Positions 49,923 to 62,031 of a DNA stretch of 64,000 nt are shown piece after piece. Below the pieces are notes generated by a model. That model saw only the letters and a list, made by a program, of their open reading frames with translations. It was not told where the DNA came from and ran no database searches. The position numbers were made by a program, and so were the translations under genes. The DNA comes from Erodium maritimum (lineage: Eukaryota > Streptophyta > Magnoliopsida > Geraniales > Geraniaceae): assembly GCA_963921825.1 (NCBI GenBank), contig OY997596.1, positions 4,345,001 to 4,409,000 of the forward strand, written 5' to 3'. Every line of letters starts with the position of its first letter. Position 1 is the first letter of the stretch.

Positions 49923-52361
49923 TTTTTTTTTGAGAAGAAATGGAAATATTCATTAATAATAACTTAACTCGGGGACCCCCCCAATGGGACGTCTCCGTAC
50001 ATAATCCAACCTGGAATAATTGAAAAACAAGTGCATAAAGAGTAAATGTGCTCATTAGCATAATAGTAGGTCGGGGATTTGGGACTGCGCTAGCATCCGG
50101 AGATACCGCTACAGTGTACGCCAACCAAAGGAACTGATCGAGCAGACCAGACGATAGGTAAACAGTGGTGGACCCATTACTCCCCCGGTATGTCAGCGTG
50201 CGTCGTCCTCCCTTGCATGATAGTGGTAGAGCTCCTGAACGCGGGAATGCTGACCCCGAAGTGGTAGGGGAGTAACCTGTCAGCTGTTGGTGGTACCAAT
50301 GCCACCAGTACATCAGGGAGAAGGTACAACCAACCAACCCCTCCCTGGCCCCCTTCCAACTCATTCCTGGAGGCGAGGGTGCTTGGAGCCCCCCGCCGCT
50401 GTAGTTGAAACCTCATTGGACGCCGCCGAGTCCTCTTCCTCCTCCGGCTCCTCCTCCCTCGCCAGTCTCTTGGTCACAGATAGAGACGGGGCTACATCCC
50501 TTGCCATCCACGCAGCTCAGTCCTCCTCGACCCCTGCATGACTGCGCCCCCACCATCCCGGCCCCTCCGGCCTTCCAGGTGTTCGTGGGGCCTCTTTAGC
50601 CCGTCCACCTCTGTCCGACCCCCCTACACCTCTGTCCGACCCACTTAAGTAGGTCCAGTTCGTCCCCGGGGTGGCCTTCCCATGCTTTGCCTTCTCCAAG
50701 GCAGATCGCGGGTCTCCAGGTGCTCGTAGGGATACCCCCCTCGAGCTGCCCACAACCGGGCAGACCGGGAAGAGGTGACCCGTACAGCAGCACCCGAAGC
50801 AATGTTCAGGTAGAAATTCATAAGAAATGAGCATGCGAGTCCGTACCTGCGAGACCGAAAGGCGGAACTAAAGCTGGCTCTGCAGGGGAATCCTAATATC
50901 AGCCCTGATCCGAACTTTCATAAAGTCCCCCCAACAGAGCCCGTCCTTATCAACATCCACGCCTTGACAGACGCCCAGTGCGTTGCCAACCCTGAAGCCC
51001 ACATCCCTCGTCCAGGCCCCCAATGGCAGATTTGAGACTTGCGCCCAAACCGAGAAGTGATGAAACTGCAAGTCACTAACCTGCATATGTGCCCTCAGGT
51101 CAGTAAACAAGACCAGAGAATCCCTAAAGGACCAGGGTTCTCACAGCAGAACCCGTTCCCTTTCTTTGGCCGACTTGAAAAAGAAGGCCACAAGGCCACC
51201 TTCCAGTGGCTTAGCCTCGACCTTCATCCCCCAGATGTCCTCCATACGCGCCACCACCGACTTCCAGAAGACAAACTTGGAGGTCAGCACCTTTGCCGCC
51301 AGCGCGTACTTGTAAAGATTGCTCCTGCCCGTAACCTCCTGAACGGGGACCACAACTTCCCTGATTCTCATAGCCCCCATCTGACGGTCCAGCTCCCCCT
51401 GTGCACCTCTAACGGTCCCATTAGCCATTCGTGCCTCGCCCTCAGGAGACGAGACCGGCACCCGAACAGGCCCGGGTCTAGGACCCACCGCACTCGGCCC
51501 ACCTTGACCAACCCGACCCGCCCCATATCGGGCGGCCCACTCCGCTATGTCACCCACACCGCCCCGAGTCCAGCTCGGGTGAGGGCACGGCCCAGATCGC
51601 GGACGAGCAGGCCTACGGGCATCAGACATGAACCCTCGGCCCAAGCCCGTCACTTCCCCAACCCGGCCTGACGAAACCCTAGCCTCCATCGGCTCCTTCC
51701 CTTGCCTTCGCCGCCAAGTCACCGCCTTCGGCCCCTCCTCCGCTGCCAGCACCGCCACCGGCACCGGCCTCGCCCCCAGGTCGGCCATAGAATCCGAGGA
51801 GATCACCACGGGATCTCCTCCCGTTCCATGCAGCGTCCCCTCCATCGCACCAGCTACGCCCTGCACCGACCCCCTCTGGATCCCGCCACCGCTCAGCCGC
51901 CGCGGCCTGGGTCCCTTCGCCACCGTACGACGGAGCGTGGGTGGCCCCGTGCGAAGCCTGCCACCCACCACCCAGCCGTCCTCCGCCACCGGGGTAGCCG
52001 AGAAGTGCATCACCGGTGAGCCCGGCTCCCTTCCCGACCAAACCCCCTCCGAGATCACCGGTGTTACGTCCTCCGCGGTGTCAACTCCTCATCCGGCGTC
52101 TCCTCCGACGGCTCCTCCGAGCCTCGCTCCGAGACCTCCTCCGGTTCAACCCATCCGTGCCCGAGGACCTCACCCTCCATCGGAGAGCCGTCCTGTTCGC
52201 CGGATACCTCTAGACACGGCCCCCAATGGACGACGTCCTCCACACCCTCCTCTCCACTCGTCACCATCATCGTCAAAGACACCATGGAAAGCGGTTGCGT
52301 ATCGCAAAACCTGCAACTCAAACCCTAGCAGAGAGACTTGAGAGAGCGTCTGCGTTTGTTC
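49923..52361 (-). mobile_element. LINE3: ORF1-only LINE derivative
   Basis: Minus-strand relative of LINE2. Poly(A) appears as the T-run at 49923. An exact 16-bp target duplication AACAATATAAAGATAT flanks it (49907-49922 and 52362-52377). ORF1 is followed directly by the same tail as LINE2 (GGCATTGGTACCACCAACAG) with no ORF2. It lies 27 bp from A3's right target repeat. Confidence 0.92.
50517..52341 (-). pseudogene. LINE3 ORF1 (gag-like, DUF4283 plus zinc knuckle)
   Basis: Homologue of LINE2 ORF1. An N-terminal piece lies in another frame (52064-52321). The main frame runs 52058 to 50517 with Arg/Gly/Pro-rich sequence, then VVPVQEVTGRSNLYKYALAA, IWGMKVEAKPLEGGLVAFFF, EPWSFRDSLVLFTDLRAHM, CWGDFMKVRIRADIRI and the CFGCCCTGHLFPVC knuckle (CX2CX4HX4C). 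Two nonsense codons lie in this frame: TGA at 51141-51143 where LINE2 has Gly, and TAG at 50868-50870. The strong plus-strand open frame at 51628-52341 is an antisense shadow caused by high GC. Confidence 0.85.
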
Positions 52362-52671
52362 AACAATATAAAGATATAGTGAGCTATTAGTTTTCTTAAT
52401 AATAATAATAATGACAATAGAGATGATAATGACAAATGATGATAACGATGACATTTTGCTTTCAAAAAATGTGTATATATAACATGATCGAAACTGAACC
52501 CTAGCTAGCTGCTGCACCTACCGATGACGCTAATGAGATCCAAGTGATTTGAGGTGAGTTTTGTTCATCTTTTTGTAACCGATTCGCATGATTCCCTTTC
52601 TATTTTCTTAGAGTTGTTGTTTGGATGTTAAGAAATTCTGTCAATAGGTCCTAAAAGAACAAGTATCCTCC

Positions 52672-53829
52672 ATGGAAGGAAACTATTTTACAGAAGACCT
52701 TGTCACTGACATCATTATCCGAGTGTGGGCCAGGGACCTCTTGCGCTACAAGTCCGTCTCCAAATCATGGCACTTCTTAATTCGCACCAACCCTTATCTC
52801 TTACGAATCCAACGCTCTGCTTTAATAGACCGACCTAATTTGTTCATTGAGGAATATTTTCATCCCGTTGTTGGAAGTTGCTCATTCTACAATTATTGGA
52901 TTGATTTGGACTCGATGGAAGATCAGAGTATTAATATAAGAGAGATTGACAATCCCTTCGACCGTGATCATGATCATCCGCGTCGCGATGCTCGTGTATT
53001 AGCTTCCTGTCACGATCTCCTTCTTCGTCGACAACATGATCATCACGACAATATTGCTGTGTACAACCTAGTTACAAGAAAACATTTCATGGTACCTCCG
53101 AACCCAGCTGGTCATAATGTTTATTTTTTTGGATTCGGGTATGATCGAGTTCATGGTTGTTACAAGCTGCTCACCAGAGTTAAACGCAGCGATCAGAGCC
53201 TCGAGCTTATGGTTTATGACCTTGACAAAGGTACATGGAGGAGATTGCAATTTGGAATGTGGTGGAAATCAAAATTCCAAGATAGTAACACAAATCCCTT
53301 TTTGTATCACATGTGGGATAGTTGGGATGCGACATGTGTTGATGGTTGTTTGTATTGGTGCCTGAATATTAATATGCCGACGAATACGAGGATGGTCATA
53401 TGTTTTCTTCTCGCGGAAGAAGAGTTTCACGTGGTGAAACCTCCCGATCGTTTCAGGAGCCTTATATACTTCTATCCGAATATGACCGTTTTTGATGGTC
53501 GGTTGTGTTTGATGCCTCAAAACTGTAATTATACATCCGAGTTTTGGAGTATAGACATGGACTATAACGATGATGATGGTACGAGACAATGGCGATGGAC
53601 TAAATTGTTGGTGTTACCTTCTTTCAACGACAATGAATATTTGACACCGTTGCATTTTTCAACGTGTAAGAATAAAATCTTGATCCTTTCTGACAAAGAC
53701 CAATTGCTTTGGTACGATACATTAACGAAAGAATTCAGAAAGATTAGTAATCGTATCAATGGTCGGTGGTTGGTGTCTAGAAGGCCGTTTATTTTGGTAC
53801 AACGTAGGGAAGAAGAAGGAAGTTCATAA
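52672..53829 (+). CDS. F-box protein (F-box associated, FBA-type), single exon, 385 aa
   Basis: Likely substrate-recognition subunit of an SCF (SKP1-CUL1-F-box) ubiquitin ligase. The N-terminal F-box at about residues 5-45 shows the usual pattern (YFTEDLVTDIIIRVWARDLLRYKSVSKSWHFLI). A C-terminal F-box-associated region follows with FGFGYDRVHGCYKLL, VYDLDKGTWRRL, CVDGCLYWC and LIYFYP...VFDGRLCL. Length is usual for this large, fast-evolving plant family. No introns and no internal stops. The ATG at 52672 directly precedes the F-box and follows CCTCC. Target is unknown. A LINE-like tail lies 230 bp downstream and LINE3 lies 310 bp upstream. Confidence 0.88.
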   Translation: MEGNYFTEDLVTDIIIRVWARDLLRYKSVSKSWHFLIRTNPYLLRIQRSALIDRPNLFIEEYFHPVVGSCSFYNYWIDLDSMEDQSINIREIDNPFDRDHDHPRRDARVLASCHDLLLRRQHDHHDNIAVYNLVTRKHFMVPPNPAGHNVYFFGFGYDRVHGCYKLLTRVKRSDQSLELMVYDLDKGTWRRLQFGMWWKSKFQDSNTNPFLYHMWDSWDATCVDGCLYWCLNINMPTNTRMVICFLLAEEEFHVVKPPDRFRSLIYFYPNMTVFDGRLCLMPQNCNYTSEFWSIDMDYNDDDGTRQWRWTKLLVLPSFNDNEYLTPLHFSTCKNKILILSDKDQLLWYDTLTKEFRKISNRINGRWLVSRRPFILVQRREEEGSS

Positions 53830-54059
53830 GCTTATAATCTTATTGATGGTCGTTGTGTTGATGGTTTTAATTTGTTTAGGCATTAGTTTGTTTGTGTGAC
53901 TTTGATGATGTTTTGTGGTTGGTTTGTATTTACCCTCGTAGCATGACTTATGGTTTGTGGGAACTTGTTTTTCTTTTCAACACTGTTAATTTTGTTGATG
54001 GGTGACTACAGTGAAAATTTATGTTGCTTATATTTGAAAGATATGAACACTTCCGTTTA

Positions 54060-54150
54060 ATCGGGTTGTTTCTTAGAGAATCTGTTGTAACTCCTCTTTT
54101 CACTTCAAAAGAGGTTTCAATCTAAATTTGCTTTGCCGATCAAAAAAAAA
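54060..54150 (+). mobile_element. LINE-like 3' tail behind the F-box gene
   Basis: CACTTCAAAAGAGGTTTC followed by AATTTGCTTTGCCGATC and ten A residues, the same layout as the tail at 13.5 kb (CTGAAGAGGCTTC...ATGCTTTGTTGAT plus A-run). It marks a short LINE-derived 3' end. I did not find a target duplication. Confidence 0.45.
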
Positions 54151-54574
54151 AGTCTCGTTATATGTGTTATTTGTAGTCATATTTAGATTTTGTAGGAAAC
54201 AAAGAAGTAGCATCAACAAAACCGAGGGTTTCGGGAAGAAAACCACAAATCAACGATGATAATAAGGGGTAAAATAAAGTAACGAATACAATCGAAATGA
54301 ATAGCTTTGAATATAGTCACTTCGCCTATGAGTACAAAAAACACGAGGTTAGAACAGGGCATTATGCTGAATATGACGATGAGGATGAGTCGGCTTTACT
54401 CATGGCCGAAATGTGCAAATTAGAGGTGATTTTACTAAACGAGAGAAACATGTCACCAAAGCTTAGAAATAGGGAAAAGTAGAAAAATATATCCCCTAAT
54501 AATTTTTTATCTCAAAAATATACCCACCTTTGGTGTTATGTACCTACCCAGTAAAAATCAATACTCACAAATTC
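54151..54574. other. Spacer with a small unassigned frame
   Basis: A 61-codon plus-strand frame (54297-54482, MNSFEYSHFAYEYKKHE, acidic middle) is open but has no homologue I recognise and no other support. The rest is AT-rich. Confidence 0.35.
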
Positions 54575-55289
54575 GGGATAATTCCATTTTAATACCCTAA
54601 AATTTTCGGATTTCGTTTTTAGTACCCTAAATATTCATTGTGCCACTTCAGTACCCTAAATCTTTGTTTGTTCCAGTTTAGTACCCGCTGTTAACTTTCC
54701 ATCCATTTTTGGATGAAAAAACGTCATGTGCCTTGCACATGACCCTATCTTTAATAATAATACCAAAACTACCCTTAGGTAGTTTAAATTTTTTGAATTT
54801 TTGAAAAATAAAAATGATTTTTTTATAAATAAAAACTGACTTTTGATTTTTATTTTCATATATAAATTAATTTTTAAATAAAAACTTATTTTTTAAAACA
54901 GTAAATTGATTTTTTAAAATTAAAATATAATTTTTATTAAAAAAAATTGTTCTCTATATAAAATAAATAAAATTCAATGGCAAATTTTTGAAAATTTTGA
55001 TGTAACATGAGGGGTATTTTGGACATTTTATGTTTATTGGATGGAAAGTTAACATCATTGGATGGAAAATCAAACTGTGAAGACCGCTTCAAAAAAAAAT
55101 AAAAAATATTGGGTCGGACCGGGTCGGACCGGACCCGACCAGCAACCCGGCCAGGCCAGACCCGACCAACACATCCGGCCAGATCCGGCCCGAACCAGGC
55201 CGCCCTCAGCCTGCCCTCTCGTTTGGGCCGCACGACCCAGCATGCACCAGGCCCGGTTGGCTGAAGCCCAAGCCCGTTGAGTCATCGGG

Positions 55290-55297
55290 TATAAAAG
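55290..55297 (+). promoter_or_regulatory. TATA box in the solo LTR
   Basis: TATAAAAG about 215 bp into the LTR, followed by AAACCCTAATCCCC, a typical plant transcription-start neighbourhood. It could drive transcription rightwards into the LTR. Confidence 0.5.
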
Positions 55298-56999
55298 CCC
55301 TCCTCCTCCCTCAGAAACCCTAATCCCCTCACTTCTGCCGCCCCTCTCCTCTCCCGAACCCGACCTCACCCTCGCCATCCTCCTCCTCCACGCCGTCTTC
55401 ATCTCCCTCACCGGATCCGGCCACCACCCGTCCTCCCTCGTCTCCCTCTGCACCGCTCTCCCTCAAACCCCGACCCTTCTCTCCACGCACCAGCCGCCGC
55501 CCGAACCACCGCCTCCGACCAGCTCGGGAACCCGACCACCCTCTCCCTCTCCCGATCCAGTGTCGTTCGAGACCACCACCGCCGTCCCTCTCTCTTCGCG
55601 CCACCATCGCTCCTCCCCACGCTCGAGCGTCGCCGTCCGAAGCCGTCGCCGCCGTGCACCGCCGGTGCCATCCAGGCCATCTCCGCCGCCAGCCGTTTCC
55701 CTCTCCCTTTCCCCGACCCAGAAGCTCCCTACCGAGCTACCATCGCTCCCGGCATCCCGCATCTCGTCTCATCTCAGGTTCGATTCCGGCGAGACCCTCG
55801 CCGTTGGGGACAGATCTGAGGCGAGACCGCCCAGCCGTCCCTTTTCTCAGGTGAACTTTCGGTGCACCTGTGAGGCTGGTCGCCGGCGTCTTCGTCGGTG
55901 GTCGGCCGGACACAATCCGACCTCCTCTGCCTTATATTGTTGTTTCCTTCCCGAGCATTTTTGTGGCTCTGGTTATCTTGTTCGGAAAGTATATTAATAA
56001 TACTAATGTTAATTATTTACTCTTATTGCTGTTGTGATTCGGGTTTTGACGAAACAAAAACGTTTCCTTTAGATCTGAATTTGTTCCTTGAGTTTCGAAA
56101 AGATCAGAAAAGATTTTGGCTATTTAATCGGTTTTATCAGAAAAGAACGAAAATGGGGATTTGAGAACCAAAAGAAGTTTTAACGAGAAAGGATCTGAAA
56201 ATCAAAACGGTTTTAAATTAAAAAGGGTTAAAATCAGATTTAAACGAAAACGGGCGTTTTGAAAGGGACTAGTAAATTGAAATGTGAACAAACCAATCTG
56301 TGATCGGATTTTAGAAAGCGTGGATCGACTAAACCGAACGTTAAATCGGACCTTGAACGGGATAATAGCGGAACAATGAATCAGACCTCGGGAAGCCTCG
56401 ACATCCGTGCCTTGGGACCCGTGCCTCGATATTTTCCCTCGGGAACATGCACCGGTTTCGGTGCGCGGATGCTCGAACCCGATCCGTTGTAATCCCGCTT
56501 TTATCCCACTCGAGTTTAAAGGACAACTGTCGGTTTTAAACTGGATTAATCGTGACCTTTAAATTAACCTGGGAACCGCCTCTAACTATGACTTTCGTAT
56601 TATCTTTAGCGTTCGGCTTCGATCGAAGTGAAGGCCGGAGGTAGCGAGCCAGAACGTCGGCAGCTAGGAAACGTAGCGGGTGTTCTTCGGTTGAGGTAGG
56701 GAAAAGTAGCCGGATCTCGGCCCTGACTAGGGAAAGTTAACAGTAGAATTGCATGTGACACCGGGGTGTCGTGGGTTAAGTAGGTTTATCGAATATTAGA
56801 AATGCATGACACGGGATTGTAGCGTTTATGAGAAAAGCATGTGACACTTAGTAGTGTCGTAGGATCAGAGAACTTAGCGATAATTGAGTTACCGGAGGCA
56901 CATGACCATGCCCGGAGGTTGGTTGTGAAACTAGTGATCTTAGAACTGTTGGAGGCATCGAGTATGTCGGAGGTTGTTGTGTGTTATTTATTGTTGAGT

Positions 57000-57330
57000 G
57001 TGGGTGGCCATGAGAGCCCGTATTTAATTGTTGGTGTCTTGGGTGGCCATGAGAGCCCGTGTAGTTAATTTGGTGTCTTGGGTGGCCATGAGTGCCCGTG
57101 TCTTACTGTTGATGTTTTGGGGTGGCCGTGAGTGCTTGTGGGGTTGTTGAGCCCGTGAGTTACTATTGGTGGTTTTGAGTGGCCGTGAGTGCCCGTGGGG
57201 TCGTCGAGCCCGTGAGTTACTGTTGGTGTATCTTGGGAGGCTGTGAGTGCCTGTGGGGCTGTTGAGTCCGTGTTTTAGGTTTGGTGTCTTGGTGGCCATG
57301 AGTGCCTGTGAGTGTTGAACCTGCGTAGTT
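57000..57330. repeat. Minisatellite in the solo LTR
   Basis: Imperfect tandem units of about 42-60 bp built on GGGTGGCC(A/G)TGAG(A/T)GCCCGTG, seven or so copies; later units include an extra GGGGTTGTTGAGCCCGTG segment. Confidence 0.8.
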
Positions 57331-58286
57331 ACTGATTGTTGAACTGTGTTTGTGATTGTGATTGTGGTTACCTGAGGTTGTGGGCCCGCTTCATGAAACG
57401 GGGGTCCTCGATCACACGCGTCTGCACGTTCAGACGGGGTAGGGGGCCCGCCCGTCAGTAAAGGGGTCCTGGCCGCGCGTGTGTGGTTCGGTGGTTGTGA
57501 GTGTGATAGGTTGACAGTCTGATCCGACTTTGTGTCGAGGAAATGCGACAGGTCGACCGCCTGACCTGATGAGATCGGTAAAGGGCGTGAGGGAGGTTAC
57601 TGAGCAGCTGGTTTGCGATCCTTTGTGATCTTGTTTGGTGTGCGATCCTTTGTGATCTTGTTTGGTGTTACGTAGTTCCTTTGCGTCCTTGGAAGAGGTT
57701 GTGATCGTTGTGTCGTGTCTACTTACGTGTTTGAGTGTTGAGTCGTTCGAGAAAGGTCACCGTGGGTGTTTGTCAGTCAGAGTACTTGGGTTGGGGACAG
57801 TGATACCCGGGGTTGAGTTTGTTATTGGTGTTACCGGCATTGTCTGCTAATTATGCCGTAGTCAGTCTGCTATCCGTGGTGGTGAGCGAACGCTCACCCC
57901 TAGCTGCTTTTCCTACAGGTACTGATCACAGGATGGACTAGGTGAGCTCTCGAAGCTTGTGGAGCTAGGAGCGGAGTCCGGGTTGCTTTTGAGTCTAGTG
58001 ACGGATACCTACTTTTGTCACTTGTTGGAACGTGTTTTAAATTGTAATTATTATTTTGATGAACAAATGGTGTTTTTAAAGCGATTTAATGAAAACGGGT
58101 TTCAAGTATCGTATCTTTTTAAATGTTCGTGTCCCGAGTTCGGTTCGCTGAATTTGGGGCGTGACACAAACATTGGGTACCAAACTGGAATAAATAAAGA
58201 TTTAGGGTACTAAAGTGGCACAAAAAACATTTAGGATACTAAAAGCGGAATCCGGAAATTTTAGGGTACTAAAATGGAATTATCCC

Positions 58287-61200
58287 ATGAATCTATTAAT
58301 CAAACTGAAAATACCATATTACCCCTCTTCGTCAAATCTCTACAGCATATTTGAAATTGACACCATTGTTTCACTTACCAGTGTTGGCATATGAACACAC
58401 GTCATATCGATCGATATAAAAACTAGGAAATGGTAATAAGCTTACGCATATGTGCGATATTTTCAAAGCAAAAGACAAGAACTATCTTTCTCTCCCTACA
58501 TGGAGAAACTCTAAGAGAGCTCGGACAATTAGACGTTGTTGTTGTCACCGGCGGCCACTGTGGCTCCGGCCACGAAGGCTGTTGGTGGAGCTCTTCTCTC
58601 TCAACTCTCATGTCTTCCTCGTACATTATTGGTCGTCCTTGTCGTCTTCATTCCCCTCTATCGATCGTCTGCTTCTCTCGTCGGCTGTGTCTTTCCTTCG
58701 GCCAAATATGGGCCTGACCTGTCCTTTCCTTGCTTCCACAGCCGTCTCCCAAGGCTCTTCGGCCAACCTCCTCTTCCCTCCGCCAAAGCTTCTTCCCAGC
58801 CAGATCTGTCAGCCTCTCCCCCACTGCCCATCTCTCTCTCTCTCCCCCCTCCCCCTTTTCTCCGTTTCTCTCCCCGCCACCCCTCCGGCCAGCCAGTCCA
58901 CATACTGTACCCCCACCCTTTGCCCTTCTCTGACCAAAACTTTCCTACCTCTGCCGGGATCTCCCACCCCGTCCCACCCTCACATCCTCACACCCCGACC
59001 TGTCCTCCATCCTCCTTCCCCGACGACGACGAAGGCCAACCACCAGTTCCCTTGTTCAGTTTTATCTCCCGAAAACAAGGACCCAAGTTACTCTGGTCGA
59101 GCCTCTCCGTCACGCTTTTCCGGCCAGACGGTCAAATCTCCCGACCTGACACGTTCACATGCCTCAAGCGGAATAGATCTGTACCCGTAGGCGCATTCCA
59201 CCTACCTTTCTCGCCCCGCTTTCGGTGCCAGACATTGGAGGTCGGCCATGTGTAGTTTTTTTTTCCGTAGTTGTCGTTTATATTATTTTTATGTCTGTTT
59301 TTTGCATGTCCTCTCTACCGGAATCTAGGATCTCTAGTAAGGATGATTGTTGTCTTTGGTGGCGTGTCCAATCAGATCTCTCTTTCGGCGTATCTCTTTG
59401 GAGAGTCGATAGGTAAGACCGATCTGGTTGTTATTGTTTATTTAGGCAATGTGTCGTCTTGGTCGAGAGCTATTCATCTCGTTGGTCATCTCTCAGGTTC
59501 CCAAGAATGATCGGTGGATGCAACGCTTATGTTGTTTGGTTTTTACTATCTGGTATGCAAGGTTTTTTTTAATCCTACTAGAGAGAAAATATAAAAGAAA
59601 ACTAAAGAGAAAAACGAGAGAGCGTTCAGAAGGTACTAGCCTGCATTTTGGGAAAGAGATCTTGCTGGTGTGGATGTCATGTCTGTAGAGGACGGATCCT
59701 GCTTGAGACGTCTCGATCGCGAAGATCAGAAGCACTCCTTAGCCCAAAGGCCCCTGTGTCGAACTATGCCATAATTCTGCAAGGAGCAACATGTTTAATT
59801 TTCGTTTCTATCAGTTCATTTGAATTGCATGAATCCATGTTGGTTTCTAGGATTTTGTTTATATTTCCGCAGCTTATTTGTATTCTACAATCCTTCAAGA
59901 CACACATTTCTTGCAACTGCAGACACCGCTGCACATCCCCTATCATAGACCTCAACTTATTCTTTAGGGTTCGCCTCGTTAGGTCTACAAGAGCCATTGA
60001 CAACACTAGACATTCTGACTAAGGCTCTATAATTCTACTGGAGCCAGAAGCACTTGGGCCCCAACTCGATGGGATTTGGCTTATAAAAAAATTTAGTCAG
60101 AGTCAGCCCCCCATCATAACGCCTGACATCCTTACTAACCAGAGTCCAGGTTGGTTAGGCACACCAGCAAAGGCATGTGTACCTATTCAAATATCCATGT
60201 GCGGTCCAGTTCTCCCTTGGTCCCCCGATAGATGGTCCAGAACCTGGAAGGACAAAAAGGGAGGCTTCGGACACGGACCTAGGGCACGAGGAGTAGTGGG
60301 CATAGAGAGGACACTTTGAAGAAATGACCCTCACTAAGTCCGTCCCAACAGTTGTAGATGAGATCCAGGAGGATCAAACGAGGTCTGTTAAGCATTCTTG
60401 TTAGGACAAATAAAGGGTCCGCGGGGACACGAGACACGAGACACTAAGGAAGAGAAGTGTTTCGCCCCAACACGATTGGTTGTAACTATTCACCCTCTTC
60501 CACCAACCATAGAGCTCATTGAGCCACTAGTGCACCTCTCTTATAATTTAACACCTCCTTCATAAGATCAAGACGCATTACGACACCCTAGGGAACCCAA
60601 ATTTAAGTCGTGGTTGGTCTCCATGAGTTTATATTTTCTATATGTTGGCATTGATCAAATTAAGTTTCAAAACTAAGATTTGAAAATCGGTGAATTGTGT
60701 GGATCAAGGAGTGGAGAATGCCCATACTCAAACTTGGTCATGTTATCTATCTGTGTTGGTCCTTTTTAATTATCATTAATAATATCTCCCACATTCACTA
60801 AAAAATATAATTTTAACTTAAACCAAAATTTTAACTTAATCATTATACATGCTTTAACAATGATTCAAAACCTGATGTATACAACTTCAAAAAAATAGTT
60901 ATGTCGTGATAATTATCGTTAAAATTTGTATAATGTAATTTCACATTAATTTTTATTTTTAAATATTTTATATATGAGGCGGTATCCAGTACTAACCATC
61001 CTTATCTTATAACCACAAACCATTTTACGTCGTTAGATTTAAACAATGGACGGAAGAGATCAAAAAGAGAATTTAGACTTTTTCGCGCTAGTACGCGTTA
61101 ATCGCTATTATAGCGTTGTTGACCGCTACTATAGCGCGTATAAACTACGGTTATAGCACACACATACAAGTGTATTGGTACCTTACATGCAAAGATATTG

Positions 61201-61469
61201 GTACTTTGCATATAAAAAGTTGATACCCTATATCATTATGCACAAGAGTATTTGGTATCTTACATACAAAAAGTGTTGGTACCTTACATACAACGGTGTT
61301 GATACCTTTGTGTAATGCAGGCATGGTCAACATGCGTTCCAATGCGGTCAACATGATAGAGAGGTTAACATTATTCAAAATTGCTATGCTCGCTGACAAC
61401 ATCTAGACTATCATATCTTACGGATCTAATGACTTATTAGTTTGTAATTGCATGATAAGAACAATCCAG
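58287..61469. other. Unassigned region with C-rich stretch
   Basis: No gene is assigned. About 58700-59200 is strongly pyrimidine-rich (CCCTCCCCCTTTTCTCC-like), giving overlapping Pro/Ser/Leu-rich open frames in several phases, which looks compositional rather than coding. 59225-59660 has a possible decayed coding look but no recognised domain. 60000-60640 is unassigned. At 61085-61140 are CGCTATTATAGCG and CGCTACTATAGCGCG palindromes. Confidence 0.35.
61165..61310. repeat. Imperfect ~33-bp tandem repeat
   Basis: Units on the pattern TTGGTACCTTACATACAAAAAG, e.g. at 61174, 61196, 61247 and 61272; alternate units are diverged. Confidence 0.6.
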
Positions 61470-61737
61470 TTTGTGTTCTTGGGGTGTTTTTCTTCATGTC
61501 CATGCGACTCAAGACAACCTTCTTTTGGAGAATTTAACTCCTTGGTCTCGTATGTTTGAGCGTGTATTTAGATGTTCTCACTTTTCTACTGTTGTATGTA
61601 GAATTGTTTATGTTGTTACCCTCGTGTGTCTTAACACCTTCTTTTCTCTAAAGTGGGGGCTCCAGGCAACCCCTCTGTTTGGCGTTGTATTATGCCAATT
61701 GTTTGAATGAGTACATACCGTTTTCCTAAAAAAAAAA
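61470..61737 (+). mobile_element. Possible LINE-type 3' end with poly(A)
   Basis: Ends GTTTTCCTAAAAAAAAAA (61728-61737). The preceding frame (about 61471-61710) is Phe/Val/Leu-rich and not identified; the A-run is the main support. Confidence 0.35.
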
Positions 61738-62031
61738 TAGTGATCCTTGTAAGAGCATCTCCAATGGTCTGCCATGACTAGTGTGAAAGAGCCATGATAT
61801 GAGGTGTTTTTTGGCTTTCTCTCTCCTCCCTACCATGGCTTCCTGCCATGACCTCTCCGATGGTCTGCATGACTAGTGTCAAGAGTCATGGTAGCACACT
61901 TTCAATAACCTAAAAAGCACCCCAAATATAATTAATACTTTTATTTAAACCCACAAACACAACTTACATATTAATTAACCTAGTTCATATTCGATAATTA
62001 AAAACACAATAATTAAAAAAAGATAATTAAC

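Larger units (their letters stand above)
55076..58166 (+). mobile_element. Probable solo LTR of a large-LTR (Gypsy-like) element, 3,091 bp
   Basis: Begins TGTGAAGACC and ends TTGGGGCGTGACA, with an exact 5-bp target duplication CAAAC (55071-55075 and 58167-58171). The end GGGGCGTGACA is familiar from long plant Gypsy (Tekay-like) LTRs, as is CCTACAGGTACTGATCACAGGATG about 250 bp before it. No second LTR, PBS or polyprotein is seen, so a recombined solo LTR fits best. It has a GC-rich first kilobase with a TATA box and a minisatellite near 57.1 kb. Open frames in the GC-rich part are antisense/sense shadows. It interrupts the MITE. Confidence 0.75.
54575..58286. mobile_element. Long-TIR MITE (MULE-like) split by a solo LTR
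   Basis: Ends GGGATAATTCCATTTTA(A/G)TACCC at 54575 and its complement at 58286. The inverted repeats extend about 115-130 bp (CTAAAATTT(T/C)CGGATT, TTTTAGTA(C/T)CCTAAAT, GTGCCACTT, TAGTACCCTAAATCTTT). Without the LTR insertion (55076-58166 plus duplication) it is about 0.6 kb. I found no clear flanking duplication. The TIR type resembles MULE MITEs. Confidence 0.8.

Noticed and set aside
51628-52341. 237-codon plus-strand Pro/Ser-rich frame
   Set aside because: Antisense shadow of the GC-rich LINE3 ORF1, which has recognisable DUF4283 and zinc-knuckle motifs on the minus strand.
55070-55997. Several GC-rich frames of 90-145 codons on both strands
   Set aside because: They lie in the GC-rich 5' part of the solo LTR, overlap each other in all phases and show no domain.
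58450-59255. Two overlapping ~240-codon plus-strand frames
   Set aside because: Pyrimidine-rich DNA opens several frames at once (Pro/Ser/Leu-rich); no domain, and both frames look equally good.
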